From Prochlorococcus sp. AG-347-K19 (GTDB taxonomy: Bacteria > Cyanobacteriota > Cyanobacteriia > PCC-6307 > Cyanobiaceae): a DNA stretch of 64,000 bases. The position numbers and the translations under genes were made by a program. Location: NCBI GenBank assembly GCA_003281335.1, contig QCCG01000005.1, positions 37,494-101,493 of the forward strand, in the 5' to 3' direction. Below the pieces are notes generated by a model. The model was given only the letters and a program-made list of their open reading frames with translations, did no database searches and was not told the DNA's origin. The stretch's first letter is position 1. Each line of letters starts with the position of its first letter. Positions 7,888-17,137 of the stretch are shown here, in pieces.

Positions 7888-8688
7888 CTATTTTGCTAAT
7901 AATAAATTGCCCCATGGCTTTAGAATTTCAAATTTTTCAATAGATCTACAAGCAATTAATGGAAAATTAACATCGCTCAAGTCTTCTCCAGAAACTAAAT
8001 TTAAGGGATCTGTTTCTAACCACTCTATAGAACAATTGAGTTCTTCTAATAGCAGCCAGGCTGCTGCAATATCCCATATCTTAGGGGTTGATTCTATTGC
8101 TCCGAAAGTTTGTCCCATCGCTACACTCGTAAGATTTAAACTCGATACACCTAAGAGTCTGATTTTGCCAGGAAATACTGAGTTTGGTTTTTTTTGTAAA
8201 ATTTTTATTGATCTACTACATAAAGAAATGCATTCACTTTGGCGATTATTTTGGCTAGGATCAATTTTCTTGTTATTTAACCAAACCCCTTTACCTTTTA
8301 TGGATACAAACTTTTTTTTCAATGTAGGAATTATTAAAAAAGAAGATTGTGGTTTACCATCAACTAACCTTGCTACAGATATAGACCAGTAAGGAATACC
8401 GGCAGCAAAATTTGTTGTCCCATCGAGTGGATCAACTACCCAGTAAGCTTTTGAATTTGGAATTAACTTTTGGCCTTCTTCACTAAGGACGCCTTCACCT
8501 GGAGCTATTGAAGCTAAGCCATCTACGATTGTTTTGTCACTCCATAAATCACAACTCGTTAATAATGATCCATCTGCTTTATTGCTGGCGCTAATATTTC
8601 CAAAATCTTTTGTTTGACGTAGACTGACCAAATCAAATAAAGAATCTAATTCACGTAGTTGCTTATTAGTTAAATTTGGTGGATTCAT
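7888..8688 (-). CDS. Inositol monophosphatase-family phosphatase
   Basis: This is an Mg2+-dependent sugar or nucleotide phosphatase of the IMPase/FBPase superfamily. The metal site reads as EEG (after VLS), then WVVDPLDGTTNF near residues 85-96, and a C-terminal WDIAAAWLLLEE segment. I start it at ATG 8688 (266 residues), two bases after the tolC stop; a TTG five codons upstream would overlap tolC. The substrate (inositol phosphate, PAP or fructose bisphosphate) cannot be decided from sequence. It follows the TolC-like gene directly, so it is probably in that operon. Confidence 0.87.
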   Translation of the reverse strand: MNPPNLTNKQLRELDSLFDLVSLRQTKDFGNISASNKADGSLLTSCDLWSDKTIVDGLASIAPGEGVLSEEGQKLIPNSKAYWVVDPLDGTTNFAAGIPYWSISVARLVDGKPQSSFLIIPTLKKKFVSIKGKGVWLNNKKIDPSQNNRQSECISLCSRSIKILQKKPNSVFPGKIRLLGVSSLNLTSVAMGQTFGAIESTPKIWDIAAAWLLLEELNCSIEWLETDPLNLVSGEDLSDVNFPLIACRSIEKFEILKPWGNLLLAK

Positions 8689-8690
8689 TT

Positions 8691-10118
8691 TTATATATTG
8701 CAAATAGAATTTTTATCCTTAATTTTAGTATTATTACTACCCAAACAATTTTTACTTTTATCAAGAAAAGTTAATCTCTCTAATTCATCTATATTCAGAT
8801 TGTAATTATATATTGCATTAATATTTTTTGATTTCGCATTACTTAATTCACTTTGCCTAACAAGAACATCTTTTAGAGTTGATATACCGACATCATATCT
8901 AAGTCTAGAAAGCCTTACAGACTCTTTGCTAGATTCAATTTCTTTAAGAGAAGAGATAATTTTTTCTTCATTTAACTTAAGATTTAAATAGGCTTTACTA
9001 ATACTTGTGGTTAAAACATTTTTGAGATTTTCATAAGCATATTCTTCGGATTTGGCATTTGCTATTTTTGATTTGTAGGAGTTCTTATTTTGTCCGCCAT
9101 CAAAAATACTCCATGCAAAATTTAGACTAATGGTATTTGTATAATTAGATCCAGATTTTTCAGAGTCGATAATAGTTGCTAGAGAGTCACCCTTTGAAAA
9201 TGTACTAGATAATGAATTACTGATATAGATATTTGGCCTATTTTGAGCTAAAAAGCCCTCTGCTTGGCTCTTTTTGATTGATTTTTGAAGAATGAGGTTT
9301 TTTAAGGAAAGATTTTTATCCAAGCCTTCATTAACATTCTTATTCAATTTATGATTCCAAAACCCTATAAGATTTTGCTCTTTATTAGTTTCGAAATCTT
9401 CTTTAACATTAAGAATCTCTTTAAGAGAAATTTTATTAATTTCATGTTCTATTTTCTTTTCATTAAGTGATTGTTGATCTCTAGATAATTGAGCTTCTGC
9501 TTCAAGAAATTCAAATTTTGTACCAATTCCAGCATCTAGCTTTGCTTTAGCATTTTCTAAACTCGTAATTGATAAATCAAGTGTGAATTTTTTATTTTGA
9601 ATATCTTGATATGACTTTTTGTATTTGTGATATCTGATTCTTGCTTCTTGAATTAAATCTTTTTTCTTAATCTCATAATTATTTTCTGCAATTTTATAAT
9701 TTGTTTTGGCAATTTTAATTTCAGATCCTCTTAGTGGGGCAATTATATCCCATTTAATATTCAGGGAGGGATTAGCCGTAAATTGTGATGTTTTGTAAGT
9801 AGGTGAATTGCTACTGTACTTTTTACCTGCGACATATTTTGGGAACCCATTGGCTTGAAAATCTAAGGATGGGTATCTTTTGGCAATTTGACTGGAAAGA
9901 TTGAAGCTTGCAGAGGCTACTAGGTTTTGTAATGATTTTAATTCTTGATTATTTAATACAAGTTTTTCTATTTCTTGATAATCAACAAAAGTAATATTAG
10001 ATTTTTCTTCTAAAACATTATCAATGTAATTTTTTGTTTCGCTCGATAGAACATTAAAGGTATTCATACTTAGAGTAAGCGGCAATAATAAGAAAGGATT
10101 TATTACTCTTCTAAGCAT
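8691..10118 (-). CDS. tolC: TolC-like outer-membrane efflux channel
   Basis: This is a 475-residue outer-membrane efflux protein. A hydrophobic signal peptide (about 1-25) is followed by long, polar, coiled-coil-like helices in two similar halves (about 45-255 and 270-450). That matches the duplicated OEP fold that trimerises into a periplasmic tunnel. It serves type I secretion and RND or ABC efflux pumps. It sits 25 bases after the radical-SAM gene and just ahead of the IMPase gene on the same strand. No pump or adaptor subunit is adjacent, so it is probably shared among exporters. Confidence 0.88.
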   Translation of the reverse strand: MLRRVINPFLLLPLTLSMNTFNVLSSETKNYIDNVLEEKSNITFVDYQEIEKLVLNNQELKSLQNLVASASFNLSSQIAKRYPSLDFQANGFPKYVAGKKYSSNSPTYKTSQFTANPSLNIKWDIIAPLRGSEIKIAKTNYKIAENNYEIKKKDLIQEARIRYHKYKKSYQDIQNKKFTLDLSITSLENAKAKLDAGIGTKFEFLEAEAQLSRDQQSLNEKKIEHEINKISLKEILNVKEDFETNKEQNLIGFWNHKLNKNVNEGLDKNLSLKNLILQKSIKKSQAEGFLAQNRPNIYISNSLSSTFSKGDSLATIIDSEKSGSNYTNTISLNFAWSIFDGGQNKNSYKSKIANAKSEEYAYENLKNVLTTSISKAYLNLKLNEEKIISSLKEIESSKESVRLSRLRYDVGISTLKDVLVRQSELSNAKSKNINAIYNYNLNIDELERLTFLDKSKNCLGSNNTKIKDKNSICNI

Positions 10119-10143
10119 GTTTTATAGTTTCGAGAATATTCGA

Positions 10144-11523
10144 TTAACCAATCAAAGTATTAATAATATCATTTGAATCATCAAGAACGTGAATTTTAGT
10201 ATTTATCTGATTCTCAACTTCTTGAATATTTTTATCATCTAAAAATAAATTAGTATTAATTTTTAACATAATAGATGGTATGTAAACAGCTTCTCCTAAA
10301 TCCTTATTTTTCAGCCCGTAAATTAGATCTTCTCCAGTAAGAAGACCTGTAACAACTTGATCTTGACCCCAATAAATACTTGGCAAACCATATAAATTAA
10401 TTGTTAATCCATTAATTAAGTTTAATTTCTTAACTGTCGGAATTAGGGCTTCATAAACTAATTTACCAACAATCCAACTAACTTTTTTTGGCTTTTTTAC
10501 TTTTTGGGGTAGGTTTTGAGTCTTGTCTCTTAATGCTTCTAGAAAGTTTCTAATAGTCCCAACTCCATTAGATTCTTGTGGCATATTTTCGTAGGTTTTG
10601 TAACTAGGTAAATTTGTACCAGCAATTAAATACCATTCGTCTGCTAGCCAACAAAAACGAGTCCCAAGAGTAATTTGCAGAGAGGCTTGAATTCTCTCTA
10701 CTTGTTTAATAGTTTTTTTTGCGTATTCTGGGCTTATTGATTTTAATCCATCATTTTCAGGTCTAAATTTTGTAAGTCCTACAGGAACTATTGCGACTGA
10801 AAGTACTGTTTGAGAGGTTTTTTTATAGAATTCAGCAAGTTCCATAATTGATTTCTCAAGAATATCCCCATCATTTATATATGGACAAACAACAATTTGA
10901 GCATGTATTTGAATAGAGTTTTTTTCAAACCACGAAATTTGATCAAGTATCACTCCTGCTTTTTTATTTTTTAATAATTTTTCTCTTGTGGCGGGATCAG
11001 TAGCATGAACTGAAATAAAAAGTGGGGATAGTTTTTGCATAGCAATTCTTTCCCAGTCTTCTTTGTTTAAATTCGTAAGAGTTAAATAAGAGCCATATAG
11101 GAAACTTAATCTATAGTCATCATCTTTTATATAAAGGCTTTTTCTTTTACCACTTGGCTGTTGATCAATGAAACAAAATGGACATCTATTATTGCATTGC
11201 TTGATTGAATCAAATAATGCATCTTTAAAATTTATACCTAAATTAACGTCTTGATCTTTTTCAATATTTATATTGTGAATCTCATGATTTTTATCTAAAA
11301 CTGATATGTCTAAAATTTCTTCACTTATCAGAATCTGATAATCAATTAAATCTCTTGGTTTTTTCCCATTAATACTAATAATTGAATCACCTGATTCAAA
11401 TCCTATTTCTTCAGCAATAGAATTAGCTTCAATACTTTCAATTTCTGCAGGGTTGATTTTATAAGTAATATTAGGAACCAAAAGATCATTAGAATCTTCT
11501 GTATAATTAATTTCTTGCCACAC
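10144..11523 (-). CDS. Radical-SAM Fe-S protein with DUF512 (cyanobacterial)
   Basis: This 459-residue protein combines an N-terminal PDZ-like segment (about 17-60), a radical-SAM cluster site at Cys110, Cys114 and Cys117 (CNNRCPFC), and a C-terminal DUF512 domain (about 210-430). This architecture matches the family described as putative Fe-S oxidoreductases conserved in cyanobacteria and Firmicutes. It should bind a [4Fe-4S] cluster and SAM; the reaction is unknown. It starts with GTG at 11523. The TolC-like gene follows 25 bases downstream. Confidence 0.87.
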   Translation of the reverse strand: MWQEINYTEDSNDLLVPNITYKINPAEIESIEANSIAEEIGFESGDSIISINGKKPRDLIDYQILISEEILDISVLDKNHEIHNINIEKDQDVNLGINFKDALFDSIKQCNNRCPFCFIDQQPSGKRKSLYIKDDDYRLSFLYGSYLTLTNLNKEDWERIAMQKLSPLFISVHATDPATREKLLKNKKAGVILDQISWFEKNSIQIHAQIVVCPYINDGDILEKSIMELAEFYKKTSQTVLSVAIVPVGLTKFRPENDGLKSISPEYAKKTIKQVERIQASLQITLGTRFCWLADEWYLIAGTNLPSYKTYENMPQESNGVGTIRNFLEALRDKTQNLPQKVKKPKKVSWIVGKLVYEALIPTVKKLNLINGLTINLYGLPSIYWGQDQVVTGLLTGEDLIYGLKNKDLGEAVYIPSIMLKINTNLFLDDKNIQEVENQINTKIHVLDDSNDIINTLIG

Positions 11524-11701
11524 AATTTAAGGCCAAATACTCTTATTTATATTTATTCTAAACTTATATATGACTTAGAGTGTATTAAATACTTTTAAAA
11601 AACTAAATATAGGTGTGAAATTATGGGCCTTTTATTTATTAAAATATGGCATTCGCAGTTTTCTAAAACACGATTTAGATTAATTAAAATAAACTTTTTC
11701 A

Positions 11702-12469
11702 TTGAAAGAATTAATTACGAAAAATTTAGAAGTAAAAGATAAATTCAACTATGAATCCCATAAGATAGTTGATTCATACGAAAATAGTTTTTTATCAAAT
11801 CCTATATCTTTAAGATTGTGGTCTTCTTTCTTTGTAATTTTGCCTATTTTTGTTCAAGCCCCTTGGGTTAGATTAGAACCAATAAGTGCTCTTTGTTTTA
11901 CTTTTGTTATTATCTTAGTGGCAATTGTTTTGAACCAGAAAGGATCAAATAAGTGGTTTATAGTCAGTTCATTATTACTTGGTATATCAGGTAGTTGGCT
12001 TGGTGGATGTTTATTCTGGGGATGGTTAAGCCCATTTCCTATCCTACACATACCTGTTGAAGCTGTAGTTCTCCCATTAGCATTAATTGGATTTGGTACT
12101 AATTGGAAAATAGGTTCAAGCTTTTATATTTCTTCTTTATTTGGAACCGCAGTTACTGACATTACAATATATTTAATCGGAATCATGGATCAATGGAGAC
12201 AGGTAATTACAGCAGATTCTGAAAATGCACCCATGATTCTTCAAAAAACTTCAGAGAGTCTTATTCAAATAAAATCATTATCTATTATCGTTTTTGTTGC
12301 TCTTATACTTTGGTTTATTTCAAAAGAAATTTTAGATTCTGGCACAATCAATACTACTAATGGTAAAGCACTTTTAGTTTCTGGTTACGTAATTCAAACG
12401 ACATTAATTGTTGATGGTATTTTTATTGTTTTAGCAATCCTACAACCAACTTTTAGTGGATTGGTTTAA
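11702..12469 (+). CDS. DUF3120-like polytopic membrane protein
   Basis: This 255-residue membrane protein has about six hydrophobic segments. After a 38-residue polar N-terminus, the conserved-looking part begins with LWSSFFVILPIFVQAPWVRL, which fits my memory of the cyanobacterial DUF3120 family. It uses a TTG start at 11702, the only reasonable one. Its stop codon shares one base with the nadB start (TAATG), so translation is coupled. Function is unknown; the nadB coupling could hint at a link to quinolinate/NAD metabolism, but that is inference. Confidence 0.65.
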   Translation: MKELITKNLEVKDKFNYESHKIVDSYENSFLSNPISLRLWSSFFVILPIFVQAPWVRLEPISALCFTFVIILVAIVLNQKGSNKWFIVSSLLLGISGSWLGGCLFWGWLSPFPILHIPVEAVVLPLALIGFGTNWKIGSSFYISSLFGTAVTDITIYLIGIMDQWRQVITADSENAPMILQKTSESLIQIKSLSIIVFVALILWFISKEILDSGTINTTNGKALLVSGYVIQTTLIVDGIFIVLAILQPTFSGLV

Positions 12470-14136
12470 TGTTAAGGCCTCCATTTTCGCAAGAACCGAT
12501 ACCAATAAATAATTGGGATGTAATAGTTATAGGCGCGGGAGCTGCTGGCCTTATGACTTGTCTTGAATTACCCTCAAATTTAAAAGTGCTTCTTTTAAAT
12601 AGAAATACTAGTAAGGCATCTTCCAGTAGATGGGCTCAAGGCGGAATTGCATCTGTTGTTAGACAAGATGATTCATTTGAACTTCATGCTGAGGATACTT
12701 TAAAAGCAGGTGATGGATTATGTGATTTTCAAGCTGTAGAAATGCTAGTTAAAGAAGCTCCAGGTTGTGTAGAAAGGTTGCAGAATTTAGGGATGATTTT
12801 TGATCAAAGTTCTGATCAACTAGCTACTACCTTGGAAGCAGCCCATTCACGAAGAAGAGTCTTACATGTGAAAGATCGTACTGGGCGAGCATTAGTTGAA
12901 GTTCTAGAAGATCATATTGAGAATCAAAAAAATATTCTTCACTGCAGGGGTGTAAGAGTTACTGAACTTCTCATTGAAAATAAAGAATGTAGAGGAGTTC
13001 AGGTTCTTGATGGAGCAAATTTATATTGGATTAAATCTAGAGCTGTTGTTTTGGCTACAGGTGGGGGTGGGCACTTATTTACAAATACAACAAATCCTGC
13101 TCAATCCTCTGGCGAAGGGATTGCTCTTGCATGGAAAGCAGGAGCTGCTATCCAAGATTTAGAGTTTGTGCAATTCCATCCAACAGCTTTAAAATTTTAT
13201 GGTGCACCTTGCTTCTTAATATCTGAGGCACTAAGAGGAGAAGGAGCGATTTTAGTTGATAAAAATGGTAAAAGTCCAGTTAAAAATCTTGAAAATCGTG
13301 ATTTAGCTACTAGAGATCAGGTAAGTAGAGCAATTATGAAAAATATGCATGATAATAATGTAGATCATGTTGGCTTAGATCTTAGGTATATTGACCCAGA
13401 AAAAATTGTAAAGCGCTTCCCCACGATCTTAAGTCGATGTCAGGAATATGGCGTTAACCCTTTAAATGAGGTTATTCCCGTAGCTCCTGCAGCTCATTAT
13501 TGGATGGGAGGTGTTAAAACTGATCTAAATGCATCTTCAACAAGAAAAGGATTATATGCCGTTGGAGAAGTTGCTTCTACAGGTGTGCATGGTGCTAATA
13601 GACTGGCAAGTAATTCACTGATGGAGTGTCTTGTTTTCGCAAGAAAAATGTCTTCAATTGTTTTGAATGACCTTTCTAAATTTGAAAAATTTGAAAGATC
13701 ATTTCAAGAATTTGATATTGAAGATCCTAAAGAAGATCAAATTTCTACAATTTCTGAAAAAATTGATGAACTAAGAAAACTATGTTGGTTAAATTTAGGT
13801 GTATCTCGAAATAAGGTAAATATGAGTAAATTTTTAAATTACATTCAAAATGATATAGATAAATTAAATAAAAATGATTTACTAAATATTCTTAAAAAAA
13901 TAAAATTTGATAGAAAAATAAAACTTAGTGAACGCAACAGAAGAGCATTAAATCTTTTACTTGATTTAAAGAATAGACAAATAACCACAATAACTTTATT
14001 GAAAGCTTGTTTATTTAGAGAAGAAAGTAGGGGAGGGCATTTTAGAAATGATTTCACTGATAAAGATAAAAATTGGGAATGCCATACTAGACAACAGTTA
14101 GATCAAAAAATTCAAAAAAGATTTATTAAAAATTAA
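12469..14136 (+). CDS. nadB: L-aspartate oxidase
   Basis: This FAD enzyme oxidises L-aspartate to iminoaspartate, the first step of de novo NAD synthesis, for condensation by NadA. The N-terminus holds the dinucleotide motif (VIGAGAAGLMTCLEL, about 20-34). The substrate site follows (SRWAQGGIA near 52; HPTALKF near 236; SEALRGEGAI near 249), and the C-terminal helical domain ends near 540. At 555 residues it is the usual size. It is coupled by one base to the membrane-protein gene upstream and overlaps the convergent VKOR gene by 11 bases. Confidence 0.95.
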   Translation: MLRPPFSQEPIPINNWDVIVIGAGAAGLMTCLELPSNLKVLLLNRNTSKASSSRWAQGGIASVVRQDDSFELHAEDTLKAGDGLCDFQAVEMLVKEAPGCVERLQNLGMIFDQSSDQLATTLEAAHSRRRVLHVKDRTGRALVEVLEDHIENQKNILHCRGVRVTELLIENKECRGVQVLDGANLYWIKSRAVVLATGGGGHLFTNTTNPAQSSGEGIALAWKAGAAIQDLEFVQFHPTALKFYGAPCFLISEALRGEGAILVDKNGKSPVKNLENRDLATRDQVSRAIMKNMHDNNVDHVGLDLRYIDPEKIVKRFPTILSRCQEYGVNPLNEVIPVAPAAHYWMGGVKTDLNASSTRKGLYAVGEVASTGVHGANRLASNSLMECLVFARKMSSIVLNDLSKFEKFERSFQEFDIEDPKEDQISTISEKIDELRKLCWLNLGVSRNKVNMSKFLNYIQNDIDKLNKNDLLNILKKIKFDRKIKLSERNRRALNLLLDLKNRQITTITLLKACLFREESRGGHFRNDFTDKDKNWECHTRQQLDQKIQKRFIKN

Positions 14137-15061
14137 GATCTCCCTGATAGTCGGTTTTTGTTGCTAATTCATTTAAGTTACGAGTACCACTAATAATTTC
14201 TCCATTTATTTCCCAAGAAGGAAATCCACTGATTCCTTTCGTTTGACATAGCTCATACTCATTATCTTTACCATCTTTAGCACACTCAACTACTTTTAAT
14301 TCTTTAACTGCTTCTATACCAAATAATTGTTTCTGATCGTGGCAATGCGGGCACCAATATGCACTATACATAACAATATTGTTTTCACTTAAAAATTTTG
14401 CAAACTTTACCTTCTGGGGAGAGCTTGAAGTGGTAATTATTGGTGATACATTTTCAGTTGGGTTTGCAACATCAATAGCATTAGAGGGGTCAACGTTTGT
14501 TGACCAAATTAGGCCCCCCAGTAGAACACTAATGGCTACAATGAAACCTCTAAAAATCATGGGTTCTCTACTTTCGAACTTTGCTCCAATCATAGAAATT
14601 ATAAAGATAGAAAACGATAAAATTGCTGAAAGTATACAAAAAAAGCAATATGCTTGAATCTTAAAAAACATTATATTTATTAATAAAAAGCTAAATGTTG
14701 ATGACGCACAAGAAATTAGAAATATTAACCACCATAAAAACTTATTTAATTTTTCTTTTGGGGAAATTAAATTAAGGGATAGTATTATTGTGATAACTAA
14801 TATTGAAAAATATGTTATTAATCCAGCTAATGAGAGAGGAATATTAACTTGATTATTTTCAAATAAAGTACCCCAAGGACTATTTAGAACTGTTTCACAA
14901 CCATTTTGTATCCCGGGGCATGAAAGCGAAGTAAATAATCCCCAGTTTTTTAAAGTAATTGAACCTGTGTCAACTATGCCTATAGTGCTAAGAATTGCGA
15001 TTATGATTTTTGGCCATTTCAAATCTTTTTTATTTCTTCTGTTTAAAGTCTTAAGGGCCAT
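14126..15061 (-). CDS. VKOR-thioredoxin fusion (disulfide-forming membrane enzyme)
   Basis: This 311-residue protein joins a vitamin K epoxide reductase-like membrane domain (about 18-185, four to five helices) to a periplasmic or lumenal thioredoxin-like domain (about 215-305). Visible redox pairs are loop Cys48 and Cys55, the quinone-side CFFC (Cys139, Cys142), and the thioredoxin CPHC (Cys237, Cys240). The family makes disulfides in exported proteins and passes electrons to quinone, replacing DsbA/DsbB in cyanobacteria. In plants the homologue, LTO1, supports photosystem II assembly. It overlaps the nadB end by 11 bases. Confidence 0.92.
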   Translation of the reverse strand: MALKTLNRRNKKDLKWPKIIIAILSTIGIVDTGSITLKNWGLFTSLSCPGIQNGCETVLNSPWGTLFENNQVNIPLSLAGLITYFSILVITIILSLNLISPKEKLNKFLWWLIFLISCASSTFSFLLINIMFFKIQAYCFFCILSAILSFSIFIISMIGAKFESREPMIFRGFIVAISVLLGGLIWSTNVDPSNAIDVANPTENVSPIITTSSSPQKVKFAKFLSENNIVMYSAYWCPHCHDQKQLFGIEAVKELKVVECAKDGKDNEYELCQTKGISGFPSWEINGEIISGTRNLNELATKTDYQGDLNF

Positions 15062-15166
15062 ACAAAATGAAAGTTTGTTATTTGCATTATCTATCCTAAT
15101 ATTATCTTGGCATGAGAGTTATATACGAAATGCTGTTTAAATCTTTTAATTTTTATTTTTCAATTT

Positions 15167-16531
15167 GTGAAACAAAATAGTCTCAATGTAAAAGAAAAAA
15201 AACTATCTAAGATAGCATTCAGTCATGTTGGTTGCGAGAAAAATCTTGTTGATACTGAACATATGCAAGGTTTATTAGATAGAGAGGGTTATGAAGTTGA
15301 AAGCAATATAAATGATGCAAATGTTGTTGTGGTAAATACTTGCAGTTTTATTGAAACAGCTAGAGAAGAATCTATTAGAAAAATTCTAGAATATACAAAT
15401 CAAGGAAAGGAAGTAATAGTTGCGGGCTGTATGGCTCAGCATTTTAAAGATGAGCTTTTAAAAGAAATCCCTGAAATAAAAGGATTGGTTGGAACTGGAG
15501 ATTATCAAAAGATAGCCAAGGTTTTAGACAGAGTAGAAAAAGGGGAAATCGTTAATGAAGTTTCAAAAATACCTGAATTTATTGCAGATGAGGAAATGCC
15601 TCGTTTTGTAGATAAAAACAAATTTGTTGCTTATCTTCGTATTGCTGAAGGCTGCAACTATAATTGCGCTTTTTGTATTATTCCTAAATTGAGAGGTCCC
15701 CAAAGAAGTAGAACAATAGAATCTATAGTTTCAGAAGCCAAAAGTCTTGTAAAGCAGGGGATACAAGAAATCATATTAATTAGTCAAATAACAACTAATT
15801 ATGGTCAAGATATTTATGGAAAACCATCATTAGCCAAACTTTTGAATGAGCTTTCTAAAGTTCCAATTCCTTGGATCAGGATACATTATGCTTATCCAAC
15901 GGGTTTAACTGATGAAGTTATTAGAGCTTTCAAAGATTCAGAGAATATAGTGCCTTACTTTGATTTACCACTTCAGCATAGTCATTCAGATGTATTGAAG
16001 AGTATGAATAGACCTTGGCAGGCTTCTTTGAATGAATCAATTTTGGAGAAAATTAGAAAAGAAATTCCATCTGCTGTTTTAAGAACTAGTCTCATTGTTG
16101 GTTTCCCAGGAGAAAAAAAAGAACATTTTGAACATCTTCTGGAATTTTTGCATAGGCACAAATTTGATCATGTAGGAGTGTTTATTTTTTCTCCTGAGGA
16201 CGGAACTGCAGCTTTTGATTTGCCAAATAGAGTATTCTCAGAGGTTGCAGCGGCAAGAAAAGATAATGTTATTTCAGTTCAACAAAATATCTCTAAAGAT
16301 AAAAATCAGTCATATATTGGTTCAAAAATGAAAGTTTTGGTAGAAAAAATATCAGATAATAACGAATTAATAGGTCGGTCATACAATTTCGCTCCTGAAA
16401 TTGACGGAAATGTGATTTTATCTAATAATATTAAAAATGATTTGAAAAATTATATTGGTAAATTTGTTGAAGCAAATATTTCTTTTGCGGATGAATATGA
16501 TTTGTATGGAGAGATGATTAAAATTTTGTAG
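15167..16531 (+). CDS. rimO: Ribosomal protein S12 methylthiotransferase
   Basis: RimO is a radical-SAM methylthiotransferase that modifies a conserved aspartate of ribosomal protein S12. The N-terminal UPF0004 cluster uses Cys23, Cys59 and Cys88. The radical-SAM cluster is Cys163, Cys167 and Cys170 (CNYNCAFC). A TRAM domain closes the protein (about 385-454). The [10 protein letters not shown] motif near residue 22 is the RimO form rather than that of MiaB. The start is GTG at 15167. It is 454 residues long, normal for the family, and stands as a single gene. Confidence 0.95.
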   Translation: MKQNSLNVKEKKLSKIAFSHVGCEKNLVDTEHMQGLLDREGYEVESNINDANVVVVNTCSFIETAREESIRKILEYTNQGKEVIVAGCMAQHFKDELLKEIPEIKGLVGTGDYQKIAKVLDRVEKGEIVNEVSKIPEFIADEEMPRFVDKNKFVAYLRIAEGCNYNCAFCIIPKLRGPQRSRTIESIVSEAKSLVKQGIQEIILISQITTNYGQDIYGKPSLAKLLNELSKVPIPWIRIHYAYPTGLTDEVIRAFKDSENIVPYFDLPLQHSHSDVLKSMNRPWQASLNESILEKIRKEIPSAVLRTSLIVGFPGEKKEHFEHLLEFLHRHKFDHVGVFIFSPEDGTAAFDLPNRVFSEVAAARKDNVISVQQNISKDKNQSYIGSKMKVLVEKISDNNELIGRSYNFAPEIDGNVILSNNIKNDLKNYIGKFVEANISFADEYDLYGEMIKIL

Positions 16532-16534
16532 TTT

Positions 16535-16627
16535 TTAAATTAATTTAACTGCTCTTAGGAGCTTATCTAATGCGAAAGCAGCTCCAAAACCAAAACCAAT
16601 AAATGCAATATAGAAAATGATGTTCAT
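16535..16627 (-). CDS. petL: PetL-like cytochrome b6f small subunit (30 residues)
   Basis: A 30-residue ORF from ATG 16627 to TAA 16535 encodes one membrane helix with an aromatic, small-residue face (FYIAFIGFGFGAAFAL) and a basic end finishing in KLI. Length, topology and the terminal KLI match cyanobacterial PetL, a peripheral helix that stabilises the cytochrome b6f complex. It has a clear gap of its own between rimO and the DUF4346 gene, with no competing ORF. Other single-helix photosynthetic peptides are possible alternatives, but the C-terminus favours PetL. Confidence 0.62.
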   Translation of the reverse strand: MNIIFYIAFIGFGFGAAFALDKLLRAVKLI

Positions 16628-16691
16628 TAATTTTTTTATTTTTATTTAATTTAACATCAGATGAAAAAATTAGATTTTTTCGTTTAATTTC

Positions 16692-17078
16692 TTAATCTTG
16701 GATATATGGTAATTTTTTGTATAAACATTCTTCTGCTTTTTGTAGTTCCCGGCCTAAATATAGAGCATGATCGAATCTGGTTATCAAGTCATTTCTTTCT
16801 TCAGTAATCAATATTCCAAGTTGTTTCGCACTAATACCTTTAAAAACTTCATTACTAACTCTTTTATTTTGAGAGTCGCATTTAATTGGTTCATTTGTTT
16901 CTGGGTCAAGAGCATAGCCTTCTTCATCGATGTTATTTAAAAAGTGCTCTAAAATTATTTTATTTTCTTCTAAATCTACTTTTATAATAAAATAACCGTT
17001 TGGATCTAAATCTATATATCGGTTGGATAGATTATTGTCAATCTTTATTTTTTCATCCAAACTTTTACTAGAATCCAT
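16692..17078 (-). CDS. DUF4346-like protein
   Basis: This is a 128-residue acidic soluble protein. The pattern DLDPNGYFIIKVD near 23, an ILEHF segment near 41, a helical AKQLGILI segment near 84, HALYLGRELQKAEECL near 104 and a terminal IQD fits the DUF4346 family as I remember it. That family is found alone in cyanobacteria and linked to dihydropteroate synthase-like proteins in some archaea. It lies 59 bases downstream of the acyltransferase gene on the same strand. Function is unknown. Confidence 0.62.
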   Translation of the reverse strand: MDSSKSLDEKIKIDNNLSNRYIDLDPNGYFIIKVDLEENKIILEHFLNNIDEEGYALDPETNEPIKCDSQNKRVSNEVFKGISAKQLGILITEERNDLITRFDHALYLGRELQKAEECLYKKLPYIQD

Positions 17079-17137
17079 CCTTATAAGTTAATAAAAACTA
17101 TATTACTAATATAATCTTTGGTAAAGCTAAATAATTT

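Noticed and set aside
7907..8392. 161-codon plus-strand ORF
   Set aside because: It lies wholly inside the IMPase gene on the other strand, which has clear catalytic motifs.
11623..11742. 39-codon plus-strand ORF (starts MGLLFIKIW) before the DUF3120-like gene
   Set aside because: It runs into the coding region of that gene in another frame, has no ribosome site, and its composition is that of A/T-rich non-coding DNA.
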